DNA of 10,881 nt, taken from positions 1 to 10,881 of the forward strand of contig UROL01000060.1 in assembly GCA_900549495.1 (NCBI GenBank). Direction: 5' to 3'. This stretch comes from an uncultured Eubacteriales bacterium. Its GTDB lineage: Bacteria > Bacillota > Clostridia > Oscillospirales > Oscillospiraceae. A program made the translations under genes and the position numbers. Positions within the stretch are counted from its first letter, which is position 1. The number at the start of each line of letters is the position of its first letter. Of this stretch, positions 1 through 7,104 are shown one piece after another. The notes under the pieces were generated by a model. It searched no databases, was not told the DNA's origin, and saw only the letters and a program-made list of their open reading frames with translations.

Positions 1-581
1 TGTGTATAAGAGCCGGCGTCGGAACAGGCTCCGCCTCCCACGGCGACATGGTGCACGCTTCTGCCTGCGGAGGCATAGCGCAGAGCTGGGGCGTGAAGAG
101 CTTGCTTTACATGAGCCAAAAAGGAATCCAACGGCTGCTCCGGTACGGTTCCCTGGCGCAGAAGTCCCCAAACCTTTCCGCTTTCATCGGTTTCTGCGGG
201 GTGAATGACGGAGATGTGCTCCAAGCCCAGGGAAGCGGCCAGACAGGCGCTAACCCCTTCCGGTGCTATGTCCAGGTTTGTGTGAGCGCTGAAAGCGGCA
301 ATGTCATGCCGAACCAGGGCTAGGATGGTGCGGCCAATGGCACTGTCTGATGTAACCTGGTAGGCCGGATAAAACAGCAGCGGATGGTGGGTCACAATCA
401 GGTCGGCCCCCAGAGATACCGCCTCCTCCGCCACATCCTCAAAGGGATCCAGCGCTACTAAAATGGTGTGTACCTGCTTGTCTGGCCGCCCGCAGGAGAG
501 CCCCACATTGTCCCAGCTTTCTTTTTTTCGCTGGGGTGCTATGGTTTCCATATAGGCAACGATATCATTTACTGTTATCAC
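1..581 (-). CDS. Nif3-like dinuclear metal centre protein (YqfO family), 3' end cut by window edge
   Basis: The first 193 codons of a Nif3/YqfO/DUF34 family protein, reading leftward off the window. Visible family marks are the WDNVGL segment at residues 23-28, THHP at 64-67 (two candidate metal-binding histidines, 65 and 66), AHTNLD at 99-104 (Asp104 is a further candidate ligand) and VAVGGGAC close to the cut end. I chose the GTG start at 579-581 because AGGAG lies 8 bases upstream and the protein then begins MITVNDIVAYMETIAP, which lines up with the family N-terminus; the next ATG would remove ten conserved residues. It overlaps the end of trmK by 17 bases, which suggests translational coupling, and the trmK-nif3 order is the usual one in Bacillota. 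The family binds two metal ions; its biochemical role is unsettled and the old 'GTP cyclohydrolase I type 2' label is doubtful. The last four codons before the edge may be adapter sequence (see findings). Confidence 0.93.
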   Translation of the reverse strand, partial: MITVNDIVAYMETIAPQRKKESWDNVGLSCGRPDKQVHTILVALDPFEDVAEEAVSLGADLIVTHHPLLFYPAYQVTSDSAIGRTILALVRHDIAAFSAHTNLDIAPEGVSACLAASLGLEHISVIHPAETDESGKVWGLLRQGTVPEQPLDSFLAHVKQALHAPALRYASAGRSVHHVAVGGGACSDAGSYT

Positions 582-1260
582 AGGCTATGCTCCTTTCCAG
601 TTCCTTCAGGTGCCGATAGATTTCCTGGGTTTCCCGGTTGCAGATACCGGAGTGCTGGTGGCCCAGCAGAGTGTCCTCCACGCCGCCGATGACCCGGTGG
701 AGGAAGGGGAGCAGCAGCGGGGAGTTGTCTGCCACCAGCTGGGGGGTGACGTAGTATTCCCAGGGGGCCGGGGCTTCACTGGGGCCATAGCAGACTTCCA
801 TTATGGGATAAATAAATTTTCCGTCCTTGGCCAGGGTTTCCCGGGAAATGGAGAAGCCCTTGGCGGCCAGATATCTCCGCAGCTCTGGCCGCTTGCTCTG
901 GCATTGGAGAATCAGCCGGAATCGGCTGCTTTGCAGCCAGGGGGCGGCATCCAGAATGGAAATCATGGTGTCGGCCCCCATCCCTGCACAGACCATACAG
1001 TCAAAATCCCGGGGGAGCTGCCGCAAACCGTCGGAACGATAAAAGGAAATCCGGTCCTGCACGCCGAATTTTACGGCATTTTCTTTGGCGCTTTGCAGCG
1101 GCATTTCGTTGATATCCGCTGCAATCACGCTGGAAGCGATTCCGCTTTGCAGCAGATGAATGCCCAGATATCCGTGGTCGCAGCCGATATCCGCCACCCG
1201 GTCATTTTGCTCTACAAAGGAGCAGCAGGCCAGCAGCCGATTGGAAAGTGGGAGTTTCAT
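565..1260 (-). CDS. trmK: tRNA (adenine(22)-N1)-methyltransferase TrmK
   Basis: A 231-residue class I SAM-dependent methyltransferase of the TrmK/YqfN family (COG2384), which methylates N1 of adenine 22 in the tRNA D-arm. Visible marks are SAM motif I, ADIGCDHGYLG at residues 23-33; the acidic end of motif II, AADIN at 47-51; SDGL at 76-79; and CAGMGAD at 91-97, matching the family's AGMGG. After the Rossmann domain comes a C-terminal part rich in charged, helix-like sequence, as in B. subtilis YqfN, which is of similar length. The ATG at 1258-1260 has a full AGGAGG 6 bases upstream. Its end overlaps the GTG start of the Nif3-family gene. An intrinsic terminator lies just upstream and no promoter fits between that terminator and the start codon, so its expression route is unclear. 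Both tRNA species in this window have G at position 22, so neither would be a substrate. Confidence 0.95.
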   Translation of the reverse strand: MKLPLSNRLLACCSFVEQNDRVADIGCDHGYLGIHLLQSGIASSVIAADINEMPLQSAKENAVKFGVQDRISFYRSDGLRQLPRDFDCMVCAGMGADTMISILDAAPWLQSSRFRLILQCQSKRPELRRYLAAKGFSISRETLAKDGKFIYPIMEVCYGPSEAPAPWEYYVTPQLVADNSPLLLPFLHRVIGGVEDTLLGHQHSGICNRETQEIYRHLKELERSIACDNSK

Positions 1261-1283
1261 TGGACACCTCCTGGTGTATACTC

Positions 1284-1313
1284 AAAGAAAACGGGCCGCC
1301 CGCAGGCAGCCCG
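1284..1313 (-). terminator. Intrinsic terminator after the DUF1858 gene
   Basis: Read on the minus strand, a 9-base-pair GC-rich stem (1313-1305 pairing with 1300-1292, one G-T wobble) with a 4-base loop is followed by TTTTCTTT. It starts 9 bases after the DUF1858 stop codon and ends 12 bases before the trmK ribosome site. This would end most DUF1858 transcripts and separate that gene from trmK-nif3. Confidence 0.8.
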
Positions 1314-1321
1314 GAGTTCTC

Positions 1322-1552
1322 TCAGCCCTTGTTTGCCTGGTCAGCTTCGTAAGCCTCCAGGAAATGATTCAGCTGTGCAAGGAAGCCGTCGCATTCGATG
1401 CCGTGAACCATGCAGGCCTCTTCCACAGTCTCGCCCCGGGAGGAGGGGCAGCCCAGGCAGTGCATGCCAATGGCAAAGAACAGGGGAGCGCTCTGGGGGG
1501 CAACGTCCAGAATATCGCCGATGATGGTATCTTTTTCAATTTTAACAGCCAT
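1322..1552 (-). CDS. DUF1858 domain protein (small disulfide/redox-type protein)
   Basis: A 76-residue protein that is essentially one DUF1858 domain (the family also described as the hybrid-cluster-protein-associated redox disulfide domain). The N-terminus MAVKIEKDTIIGDIL leads into the pattern for this fold, with a CLGC pair at residues 32-35 and further cysteines at 47 and 54; the first two form a CxxC typical of redox or metal sites. Its substrate and partner are unknown. The ATG at 1550-1552 has AGGAGG 8 bases upstream, and a sigma-A-type promoter ends about 33 bases upstream. No hybrid-cluster protein gene is next to it in this window. It is the first gene of the leftward group, but a terminator follows it directly, so it may be transcribed mostly alone. 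Confidence 0.92.
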   Translation of the reverse strand: MAVKIEKDTIIGDILDVAPQSAPLFFAIGMHCLGCPSSRGETVEEACMVHGIECDGFLAQLNHFLEAYEADQANKG

Positions 1553-1584
1553 GATAATGACCTCCTGTGTATCTTTGTTCCCCT

Positions 1585-1613
1585 ATTATAACCGGGTTTC
1601 GGCAAAAAAACAA
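1585..1613 (-). promoter_or_regulatory. Sigma-A promoter for the DUF1858 gene
   Basis: On the minus strand, -35 TTGTTT (1613-1608), a 17-base spacer and a perfect -10 TATAAT (1590-1585). Transcription would start near 1578, giving a leader of about 25 bases that carries the AGGAGG site. It is back to back with the promoter at 1641-1669. Confidence 0.7.
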
Positions 1614-1640
1614 GAGGGAAAATGCGGCCAGGCAGAGAGG

Positions 1641-1669
1641 TTGACTTTCGGCGGAAATGCGGATATAAT
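1641..1669 (+). promoter_or_regulatory. Sigma-A promoter for the topoisomerase operon
   Basis: -35 TTGACT (1641-1646), a 17-base spacer and a perfect -10 TATAAT (1664-1669). The start would be near 1676, leaving about 33 bases of leader before the ATG at 1709. Only 27 bases separate its -35 from the divergent -35 at 1608-1613. Confidence 0.82.
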
Positions 1670-1708
1670 AATGAAAATAGAATGGATAAGTATGGCAGGT
1701 AGGTAATT

Positions 1709-3691
1709 ATGGCAACAAAAAGGCAAGAACAGTACGGCAATACCAGCATCTCTATGCTTAAGGGCGAGGATCGGGTGCGTAAGCGTCCGGCCGTTATTTT
1801 TGGCTCCGACGATTTGGAGGGCTGCAAGCACGCAGTCTTTGAAATCCTCTCCAACGCCATCGACGAAGCAAGAGAGGGTCACGGCGATACCATCATCGTC
1901 ACCAGGTACGAAGACCTGAGTGTGGAGGTGGAGGATTTTGGCCGGGGCTGCCCGGTGGACTACAACGAAAAGGAAAAGCGCTACAACTGGGAACTGGTCT
2001 TCTGCGAAATGTACGCCGGCGGCAAGTACGGCGAAAACGGCGAGAACTACGAGTATTCTCTGGGCCTTAACGGCCTGGGCTCCTGCGCTACCCAGTATGC
2101 CTCTGAATTTTTCGATGCTACCATCCGCCGGGACGGCTATCGCTATGACCTGCACTTCGAGCGGGGCAGAAACGTAGGCGGCTTGAAGAAAGAGCCTGCT
2201 GACCGAAAGAAGACCGGCTCCGTGTTTCACTGGAAGCCGGACAAGCAGGTCTTTACCGACATCAATATTCCGGTGGAATACTACCGGGACGTGCTGCGCC
2301 GTCAGGCAGTGGTCAACAAAGGCATCACCTTCCGCTTCCGCAACCAGGTGGGTGGAAAATTTGAGCAGGAGGAATTCTGCTACCAGGATGGCATCAAGCA
2401 GTATATCGAGGAACTGGTAGGGGACAATGCGTTCACCATGCCGGTCTATTGGGAGGCAGAGCGCCGGGGCCGGGATGCGGAGAACCGGCCGGAGATGAAG
2501 CTGAAAATCACGGTGTCCTTCTGCTTCTCCAAGCAGGTTTCCCACATTGAGTTCTACCACAACTCCTCCTGGCTGGAATACGGCGGCAGCCCGGACAAGG
2601 CAGTGCGCTCCGGCTTTACGGCAGCCTTTGATAAATATCTCCGGGATAACAACAAGTACACCAAAACTGAAGGAAAGATTCTCTTTCAGGACATTCAGGA
2701 CAGCCTGGTGCTGGTTACCAACTGCTTCTCCACCATCGGCTGCTTTGAAAACCAGACAAAAAAATCCGTCAACTCCAAGTTTACCCAGGATGCCATGACG
2801 GCCTTCTTCAAGGAGCAGCTTCAGGTCTGGTTCATTGAGAATAAGCAGGAAGCAGACCGTGCCGCCGAGCAGATTTTGGTGAATAAGCGGGCCAGAGAAT
2901 CCGCCGAGAAGACCAAAACCAGCGTCAAGAAAAAGCTCTCCGGTACCATTGACATTTCCAACCGGGTTCAGAAGTTTGTGGATTGCCGCAGCAAGGATGT
3001 AAACGTCCGGGAGCTGTATATCGTGGAGGGTGACTCCGCTCTGGGCAGCGTCAAGCTCAGCCGGGATGCGGAGTTCCAGGGCATTATGCCGGTGCGGGGA
3101 AAAATCCTAAACTGCTTAAAGGCGGATTACAATAAGATTTTTGCCTCTCCCATCATTACCGACCTTATGAAGGTGCTGGGCTGCGGCGTGGAAATCCAGG
3201 GCAAGAAGCTAAAGGAGCTGTCCTCCTTTGACCTGTCGGCACTGCGGTGGAACAAGGTGGTTATCTGTACCGATGCCGATTACGACGGCTTCCAGATTCG
3301 CACCCTGATTCTCACCATGATTTATCGCCTGTGTCCCACCTTGATTCGGGACGGCTATGTGTATATTGCAGAGTCGCCCTTGTTTGAGATTACCTGTAAG
3401 GGGCAGACCTGGTTTGCCTATAACGAGCAGGAGAAGGCAAAGATTTTGAAGGAGCTGGAGGGGAAGAAGGTCAATATCCAGCGCTCCAAGGGTCTTGGTG
3501 AAAATGACCCGGAGATGATGTGGATGACCACTATGAATCCGGAAACCCGCCGCCTGATTAAAGTTATGCCGGAGGATGCCGAGAGAACCGCCTATTATTT
3601 CAACATCCTGTTGGGAGACGGTCTAAATGAGCGGAAGAATTTTATTGCGGAAAACGGCGCAAAATATCTGGAACTTGCGGATATTTCCTGA
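1709..3691 (+). CDS. parE: Type IIA topoisomerase subunit B, divergent ParE/GyrB-like
   Basis: A 660-residue ATPase subunit of a type IIA DNA topoisomerase. The GHKL ATPase domain shows FEILSNAIDEA with catalytic Glu45 and Mg-binding Asn49, then EDFGRG with Asp76. The ATP lid spans 104-124 but reads GLNGLG where most GyrB/ParE proteins have GLHGVG. The transducer domain keeps the QTK motif at 349-351, whose lysine contacts the ATP phosphate. The Toprim domain has EGDSA at 440-444 and TDADYDG at 521-527, so the metal-binding Glu440, Asp522 and Asp524 are intact; RSKGLGE near the C-terminus is also conserved. The length is ParE-like, without the long GyrB insertion of proteobacteria. The ribosome site is weak (AGG, 5 bases from ATG). 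It lies 15 bases upstream of the A subunit. Chromosome decatenation is inferred from the family; a gyrase-like or specialised role is possible, so the symbol is provisional. Confidence 0.9.
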   Translation: MATKRQEQYGNTSISMLKGEDRVRKRPAVIFGSDDLEGCKHAVFEILSNAIDEAREGHGDTIIVTRYEDLSVEVEDFGRGCPVDYNEKEKRYNWELVFCEMYAGGKYGENGENYEYSLGLNGLGSCATQYASEFFDATIRRDGYRYDLHFERGRNVGGLKKEPADRKKTGSVFHWKPDKQVFTDINIPVEYYRDVLRRQAVVNKGITFRFRNQVGGKFEQEEFCYQDGIKQYIEELVGDNAFTMPVYWEAERRGRDAENRPEMKLKITVSFCFSKQVSHIEFYHNSSWLEYGGSPDKAVRSGFTAAFDKYLRDNNKYTKTEGKILFQDIQDSLVLVTNCFSTIGCFENQTKKSVNSKFTQDAMTAFFKEQLQVWFIENKQEADRAAEQILVNKRARESAEKTKTSVKKKLSGTIDISNRVQKFVDCRSKDVNVRELYIVEGDSALGSVKLSRDAEFQGIMPVRGKILNCLKADYNKIFASPIITDLMKVLGCGVEIQGKKLKELSSFDLSALRWNKVVICTDADYDGFQIRTLILTMIYRLCPTLIRDGYVYIAESPLFEITCKGQTWFAYNEQEKAKILKELEGKKVNIQRSKGLGENDPEMMWMTTMNPETRRLIKVMPEDAERTAYYFNILLGDGLNERKNFIAENGAKYLELADIS

Positions 3692-3706
3692 TGTGAGGGT
3701 AGGAGT

Positions 3707-5953
3707 ATGGCGAAGAAGAAACAGGAACCTGAAAAAAAGAAAAATGTGAATACCGAAGGTGTAATGGGGCTGGTGGGGTCTACTACCGAGCAGGCAATAT
3801 CCGAGACCCTAGAAATCAACTATATGCCCTATGCCATGTCCGTCATTGTTTCCCGGGCCATCCCGGAAATTGACGGCTTCAAGCCCTCTCACCGGAAGCT
3901 GCTGTATACCATGTATAAAATGGGGCTGCTCACCGGCGGACGAACCAAGTCCGCCAATATCGTGGGCCAGACCATGCGCCTGAACCCCCATGGCGACTCT
4001 GCCATTTACGAGACCATGGTTCGTCTGGCCCGGGGCAATGAGACCCTGCTGCATCCCTTTGTGGATTCCAAGGGCAACTTCGGTAAGGTCTATTCCCGTG
4101 ATATGGCCTATGCCGCCTCCCGGTATACCGAGGCCAAGCTGGATGCCTTCTGTGCAGAGCTGTTCCGGGACATCGACAGCGACACGGTGGACATGGTGGA
4201 TAACTACGACGCCACTATGAAGGAGCCCAGCCTGCTGCCCACCACCTTTCCCAATGTGCTGGTGTCTGCCAATCAGGGCATCGCCGTGGGCATGGCCAGC
4301 AATATTTGCTCGTTTAACCTGAAAGAAATTTGCGATACCACCATTGCCCTGATGAAGAATCCGGATCACGATATTCTGGAAACCCTGCCCGGCCCGGACT
4401 TCTCCACCGGCGCAGAACTGCTGTTTGATGAGGCGGCTACCCGGGAGGTCTATTCCACCGGCCGTGGCAGCTTCAAGCTCCGGGCAAAATGGCATTATGA
4501 AAAAGAGGGCAACCTCATTGAAATTACGGAAATCCCCTATACCACCGCCACGGAAATTATCATGGACAAGGTGGCAGAGCTGATTAAGGCTGGAAAAATT
4601 AAAGAAATCGCCGACATGCGGGACGAGACAGACCTGGGGGGCCTGAAGCTGACCATCGACCTGAAGCGTGGCGTTGACCCGGAGAAGCTGATGCAGAAGC
4701 TCTTCCGCATGACCCCTTTACAGGACAGCTTCCCCTGCAATTTTAACATTTTGATTGCGGGTATGCCCCGGGTAATGGGTGTAGGAGAGATTCTGGAGGA
4801 GTGGACAGCCTGGCGTATGGACTGCGTCAAGCGCCGCCTGTTCTTCCAGATCGGAAAGCGGGAAGAGCGGCTACACCTGCTAAAGGGCTTGGAGCGCATC
4901 CTGCTGGACATCGACAAGGCCATCCGCATTATCCGGGAAACCGAGCTAGAGGCAGAGGTTGTCCCCAATCTGATGATTGGCTTTGGCATCGATGAAATTC
5001 AAGCAAACTATGTGGCTGAGATTAAGCTGCGCAACATCAATAAGGAGTACATCCTCAAGCAGACAAGGGCAATCAGCCAGCTGGAGCAGGAGATTGCCGA
5101 TATGCGGGATACCCTGAACAGCGCTAAAAAGCTGAAAAATGTGATTATTCAGGAGCTGCAGGAGGTTTCTAAAAAATACGGCCAGCCCAGAAAGACGGAG
5201 ATTCTCTATCAGGCCATAGAGGCGGAACCGGAAGAGGAGGAAGAGGATGTGCCGGATTACCCGGTGACGGTTTTCCTCTCCAAAGAGGGCTACCTGAAAA
5301 AGATTACTGCCCAATCTCTGCGTATGAGCGGTGAGCAGAAATTTAAGGAAGGGGACAGTCTGCTCTTCTCCCAGGAGGCAACCAACCGGACGGAGATATT
5401 GGTATTCTCCGACCAGTTCCAGTGCTATAAGTCCCGCCTTAGTGAGTTCGAGGATGGCAAGGCATCCCTCCTGGGCGACTATCTCCCCCAGAAGCTGAGA
5501 ATGGAGCAGGGGGAGACGGTGCGCAGTGTGGTGCTCACCGGGGATTACAGCGGCTTTGTGCTGTTCTTCTTTGAGAACGGAAAGGTTGCCAAGGTGCCTC
5601 TGAGCGCCTACGAGACGAAAACCAACCGCAAAAAGCTCACCGGTGCCTATTGCGATAAGAGCCCCCTGGTGGCAGTGTACGCCATGCAGGAGGATGCGCA
5701 GATGGCCCTGTATTCCAGTGACGGCAGAACCTTGATTTTCTCCACTGCCCAGCTTCTGCCCAAAACCACCCGCAATACCCAGGGCGTGGCGGTGATGACC
5801 CTAAAGAAGAAGGCAGTTGTCAATGCTGCGCTGCTGCTGGAGCAGAGCGGAATTGAAAATCAAAGTCGCTATCGCACAAAGACCATTCCTGCCGCCGGTG
5901 CGCTGCTCAAGGCGGAGGATATGCAGGAAAAACAGCAAAAAATGGAACTGTAA
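3707..5953 (+). CDS. parC: Type IIA topoisomerase subunit A, divergent ParC/GyrA-like
   Basis: A 748-residue DNA cleavage-religation subunit that should pair with the upstream B subunit. After a lysine-rich N-terminal tail (residues 1-13), the winged-helix region carries the quinolone-determining segment NPHGDSAIYE (93-102), with Ser98 and Glu102 at the places matching E. coli GyrA Ser83 and Asp87. RYTEAKL follows, with catalytic Tyr140 behind Arg139, and GIAVGMASNI supplies the DNA-intercalating isoleucine. A coiled-coil tower (about 370-490) and an acidic linker, EAEPEEEEEDVPD, lead into a beta-pinwheel-like C-terminal domain. I see no GyrA box (QRRGGKG type), which favours a topoisomerase IV-like relaxing or decatenating enzyme over a supercoiling gyrase. 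GAGGG lies 7 bases before the ATG. The 15-base gap to the B subunit indicates one operon. The symbol is provisional because the pair is divergent from typical GyrA and ParC. Confidence 0.9.
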   Translation: MAKKKQEPEKKKNVNTEGVMGLVGSTTEQAISETLEINYMPYAMSVIVSRAIPEIDGFKPSHRKLLYTMYKMGLLTGGRTKSANIVGQTMRLNPHGDSAIYETMVRLARGNETLLHPFVDSKGNFGKVYSRDMAYAASRYTEAKLDAFCAELFRDIDSDTVDMVDNYDATMKEPSLLPTTFPNVLVSANQGIAVGMASNICSFNLKEICDTTIALMKNPDHDILETLPGPDFSTGAELLFDEAATREVYSTGRGSFKLRAKWHYEKEGNLIEITEIPYTTATEIIMDKVAELIKAGKIKEIADMRDETDLGGLKLTIDLKRGVDPEKLMQKLFRMTPLQDSFPCNFNILIAGMPRVMGVGEILEEWTAWRMDCVKRRLFFQIGKREERLHLLKGLERILLDIDKAIRIIRETELEAEVVPNLMIGFGIDEIQANYVAEIKLRNINKEYILKQTRAISQLEQEIADMRDTLNSAKKLKNVIIQELQEVSKKYGQPRKTEILYQAIEAEPEEEEEDVPDYPVTVFLSKEGYLKKITAQSLRMSGEQKFKEGDSLLFSQEATNRTEILVFSDQFQCYKSRLSEFEDGKASLLGDYLPQKLRMEQGETVRSVVLTGDYSGFVLFFFENGKVAKVPLSAYETKTNRKKLTGAYCDKSPLVAVYAMQEDAQMALYSSDGRTLIFSTAQLLPKTTRNTQGVAVMTLKKKAVVNAALLLEQSGIENQSRYRTKTIPAAGALLKAEDMQEKQQKMEL

Positions 5954-5995
5954 TCAATAGTCCCCCGGCAGATGCAGGGGAGTAGGGAGCGAGAC

Positions 5996-6859
5996 ATGGG
6001 GAAACTTTGGAAAAAATATAGCTGGGTTGTAAAAACCATATTCGGAAGCGCCGTTTTTGCGCTGGGGTTCAGTTTGTTCCTGGAGCCCAACAACATCAAC
6101 TCCGGCGGCGTATCCGGCTTGGCCCAGGCGGTGGCCCATGTTATCGGCATCCAGAATGTGGGTATGCTGTCTGTGCTGCTGAACCTGCCTCTGTTCCTGC
6201 TGGGGGGTGTCCGGGTGGGCAAGCGGTTTTTTGTCGGTTCACTGATTGGCATGCTGGTCAGCGGTGTGCTTATCGACCTGTTTGCCCCCATTACCATTGG
6301 CTTTCAGGATGCCCTGGTCAGTGGAATTTACGGCGGTCTGCTCTGCGGCCTGGGAATCGGCATTGTCTTTGCGGCAGGCACCTCGACAGGCGGCTCGGAT
6401 ATCCTTGTGCGGCTTTTGAAGCTGCACTACCGCAATGTGCCCATTGGTATCATCTCCACCGTCTTCGATACCATGGTGGTAATCCTAACCGGCATCGTTT
6501 TCCAGGACCTCAGCAGAGCCTTGTATAGCGGTGTGGCAGTGTTCATCACCGGCCAGGTGATGGATATTGTGGTGTATCGCTTCGACTACTCAAAGGTTGC
6601 CTTCATCATTTCGGACAAAGCAGAGGAAATCGCCAGGGATGTATCGGAAAAGCTGGACCGTGGCGTGACCTTCCTGGACGGCCAAGGCTACTACACCCGT
6701 CAAGAAAAGAAAGTGGTACTGACGGTGGTGAAAAAGGGGCAGCTGGCAGACCTGAAGGAGCTGGTGATGGAGCAGGATGCCGACGCTTTTGTCATTGTGC
6801 AGGAGGCCCATCAGGTTTTGGGAGATGGGTTCTCCAATTATTCTAAGGATGCCTTGTAA
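5996..6859 (+). CDS. YitT family membrane protein (DUF161 + DUF2179)
   Basis: A 287-residue integral membrane protein of the YitT family. It has about five or six hydrophobic segments between residues 11 and 195, with the family signature FLEPNNINSGGVSG (28-41) and a second one, AGTSTGGSD (127-135). From about residue 200 to the end is a soluble DUF2179 domain (KVAFIISDKAEEIARDV to ADAFVIVQEAHQV), expected in the cytoplasm. Transport has been proposed for the family, but no substrate is established. I chose the ATG at 5996 over the in-frame ATG at 5972 because AGGGAG lies 6 bases before 5996, while nothing like a ribosome site precedes 5972. It starts 42 bases after the topoisomerase A subunit with no terminator or clear promoter between, so it is probably the last gene of that operon. 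The functional link to the topoisomerase is unknown. Confidence 0.92.
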   Translation: MGKLWKKYSWVVKTIFGSAVFALGFSLFLEPNNINSGGVSGLAQAVAHVIGIQNVGMLSVLLNLPLFLLGGVRVGKRFFVGSLIGMLVSGVLIDLFAPITIGFQDALVSGIYGGLLCGLGIGIVFAAGTSTGGSDILVRLLKLHYRNVPIGIISTVFDTMVVILTGIVFQDLSRALYSGVAVFITGQVMDIVVYRFDYSKVAFIISDKAEEIARDVSEKLDRGVTFLDGQGYYTRQEKKVVLTVVKKGQLADLKELVMEQDADAFVIVQEAHQVLGDGFSNYSKDAL

Positions 6860-6889
6860 AAGTGGACTGGAAGCGGTGAAAAAAGGCTC

Positions 6890-6917
6890 TTGACAAATTT
6901 GCAAAAGCCGCTATAAT
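6890..6917 (+). promoter_or_regulatory. Consensus promoter of the first tRNA-Gly gene
   Basis: Perfect -35 TTGACA (6890-6895), a 16-base spacer and perfect -10 TATAAT (6912-6917). Transcription would start about 8 bases before the mature tRNA end. No terminator separates the YitT gene from it, so read-through transcripts could also yield tRNA. Confidence 0.9.
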
Positions 6918-6931
6918 ATTCGCTGTTCCCT

Positions 6932-7007
6932 GCGGGTGTAGCTCATCCGGTAGAGCGCCACCTTGCCAAGGTGGAGGTAGCGAGTTCGAGCCTCGTCACC
7001 CGCTCCA
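6932..7007 (+). tRNA. tRNA-Gly(GCC), copy 1, with encoded CCA
   Basis: A complete cloverleaf: acceptor GCGGGTG with CACCCGC (seven perfect pairs), D-arm GCTC/GAGC with an 8-base loop, anticodon arm CCACC/GGTGG with loop TTGCCAA (anticodon GCC at 6965-6967), variable loop AGGTA, T-arm with TTCGAGC loop, discriminator T at 7004 and CCA at 7005-7007. Position 15 is T and position 48 is A, which reverses the usual purine-pyrimidine pair. It is identical to the copy at 8441-8516. Confidence 0.97.
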
Positions 7008-7010
7008 GAA

Positions 7011-7037
7011 GCCGACCGATTTCCGGTCGGCTTTTTT
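7011..7037 (+). terminator. Intrinsic terminator after tRNA-Gly copy 1
   Basis: A perfect 8-base-pair stem, GCCGACCG (7011-7018) with CGGTCGGC (7024-7031), a 5-base loop and six T (7032-7037). It starts 3 bases after the encoded CCA and may also end read-through from the topoisomerase-YitT operon. Confidence 0.92.
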
Positions 7038-7071
7038 GCATATCCTTCTAGAGAAGAACCGTTCGTAACCA

Positions 7072-7083
7072 TGTCAATTGACA
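7072..7083. promoter_or_regulatory. 12-base perfect palindrome ahead of the permease gene
   Basis: TGTCAATTGACA is a perfect palindrome that ends 9 bases before the permease ribosome site. It could be an operator for a small dimeric repressor, but no regulator gene is nearby and no second copy supports it. No clear promoter was found between 7038 and 7104. Confidence 0.25.
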
Positions 7084-7104
7084 CAATTCAGAAAGGAACC
7101 GTCT

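Noticed and set aside
610..1524. A 304-codon plus-strand open frame across trmK and DUF1858
   Set aside because: It is antisense to two recognised genes, crosses a terminator and ribosome sites of those genes, and resembles no known family.
1586..2560. A 324-codon open frame on the minus strand, antisense to the topoisomerase B gene
   Set aside because: It lies inside a well-supported gene, has a biased low-information composition typical of antisense frames in GC-rich coding DNA, no ribosome site, and covers the divergent promoters.
3809..4495. A 228-codon minus-strand frame opposite the topoisomerase A gene
   Set aside because: Glycine- and histidine-rich shadow of a conserved coding strand; no start signal or promoter.
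5961..5982. TCCCC / GGGGA hairpin between the topoisomerase A gene and YitT as a terminator
   Set aside because: Only five pairs with an 11-base loop and no T tract; it is better seen as part of the spacer.
7078..7104. N-terminal extension of the permease from a TTG at 7078
   Set aside because: No ribosome site, and the added residues are hydrophilic ahead of the first membrane segment; ATG 7105 has AAGGA at good spacing.
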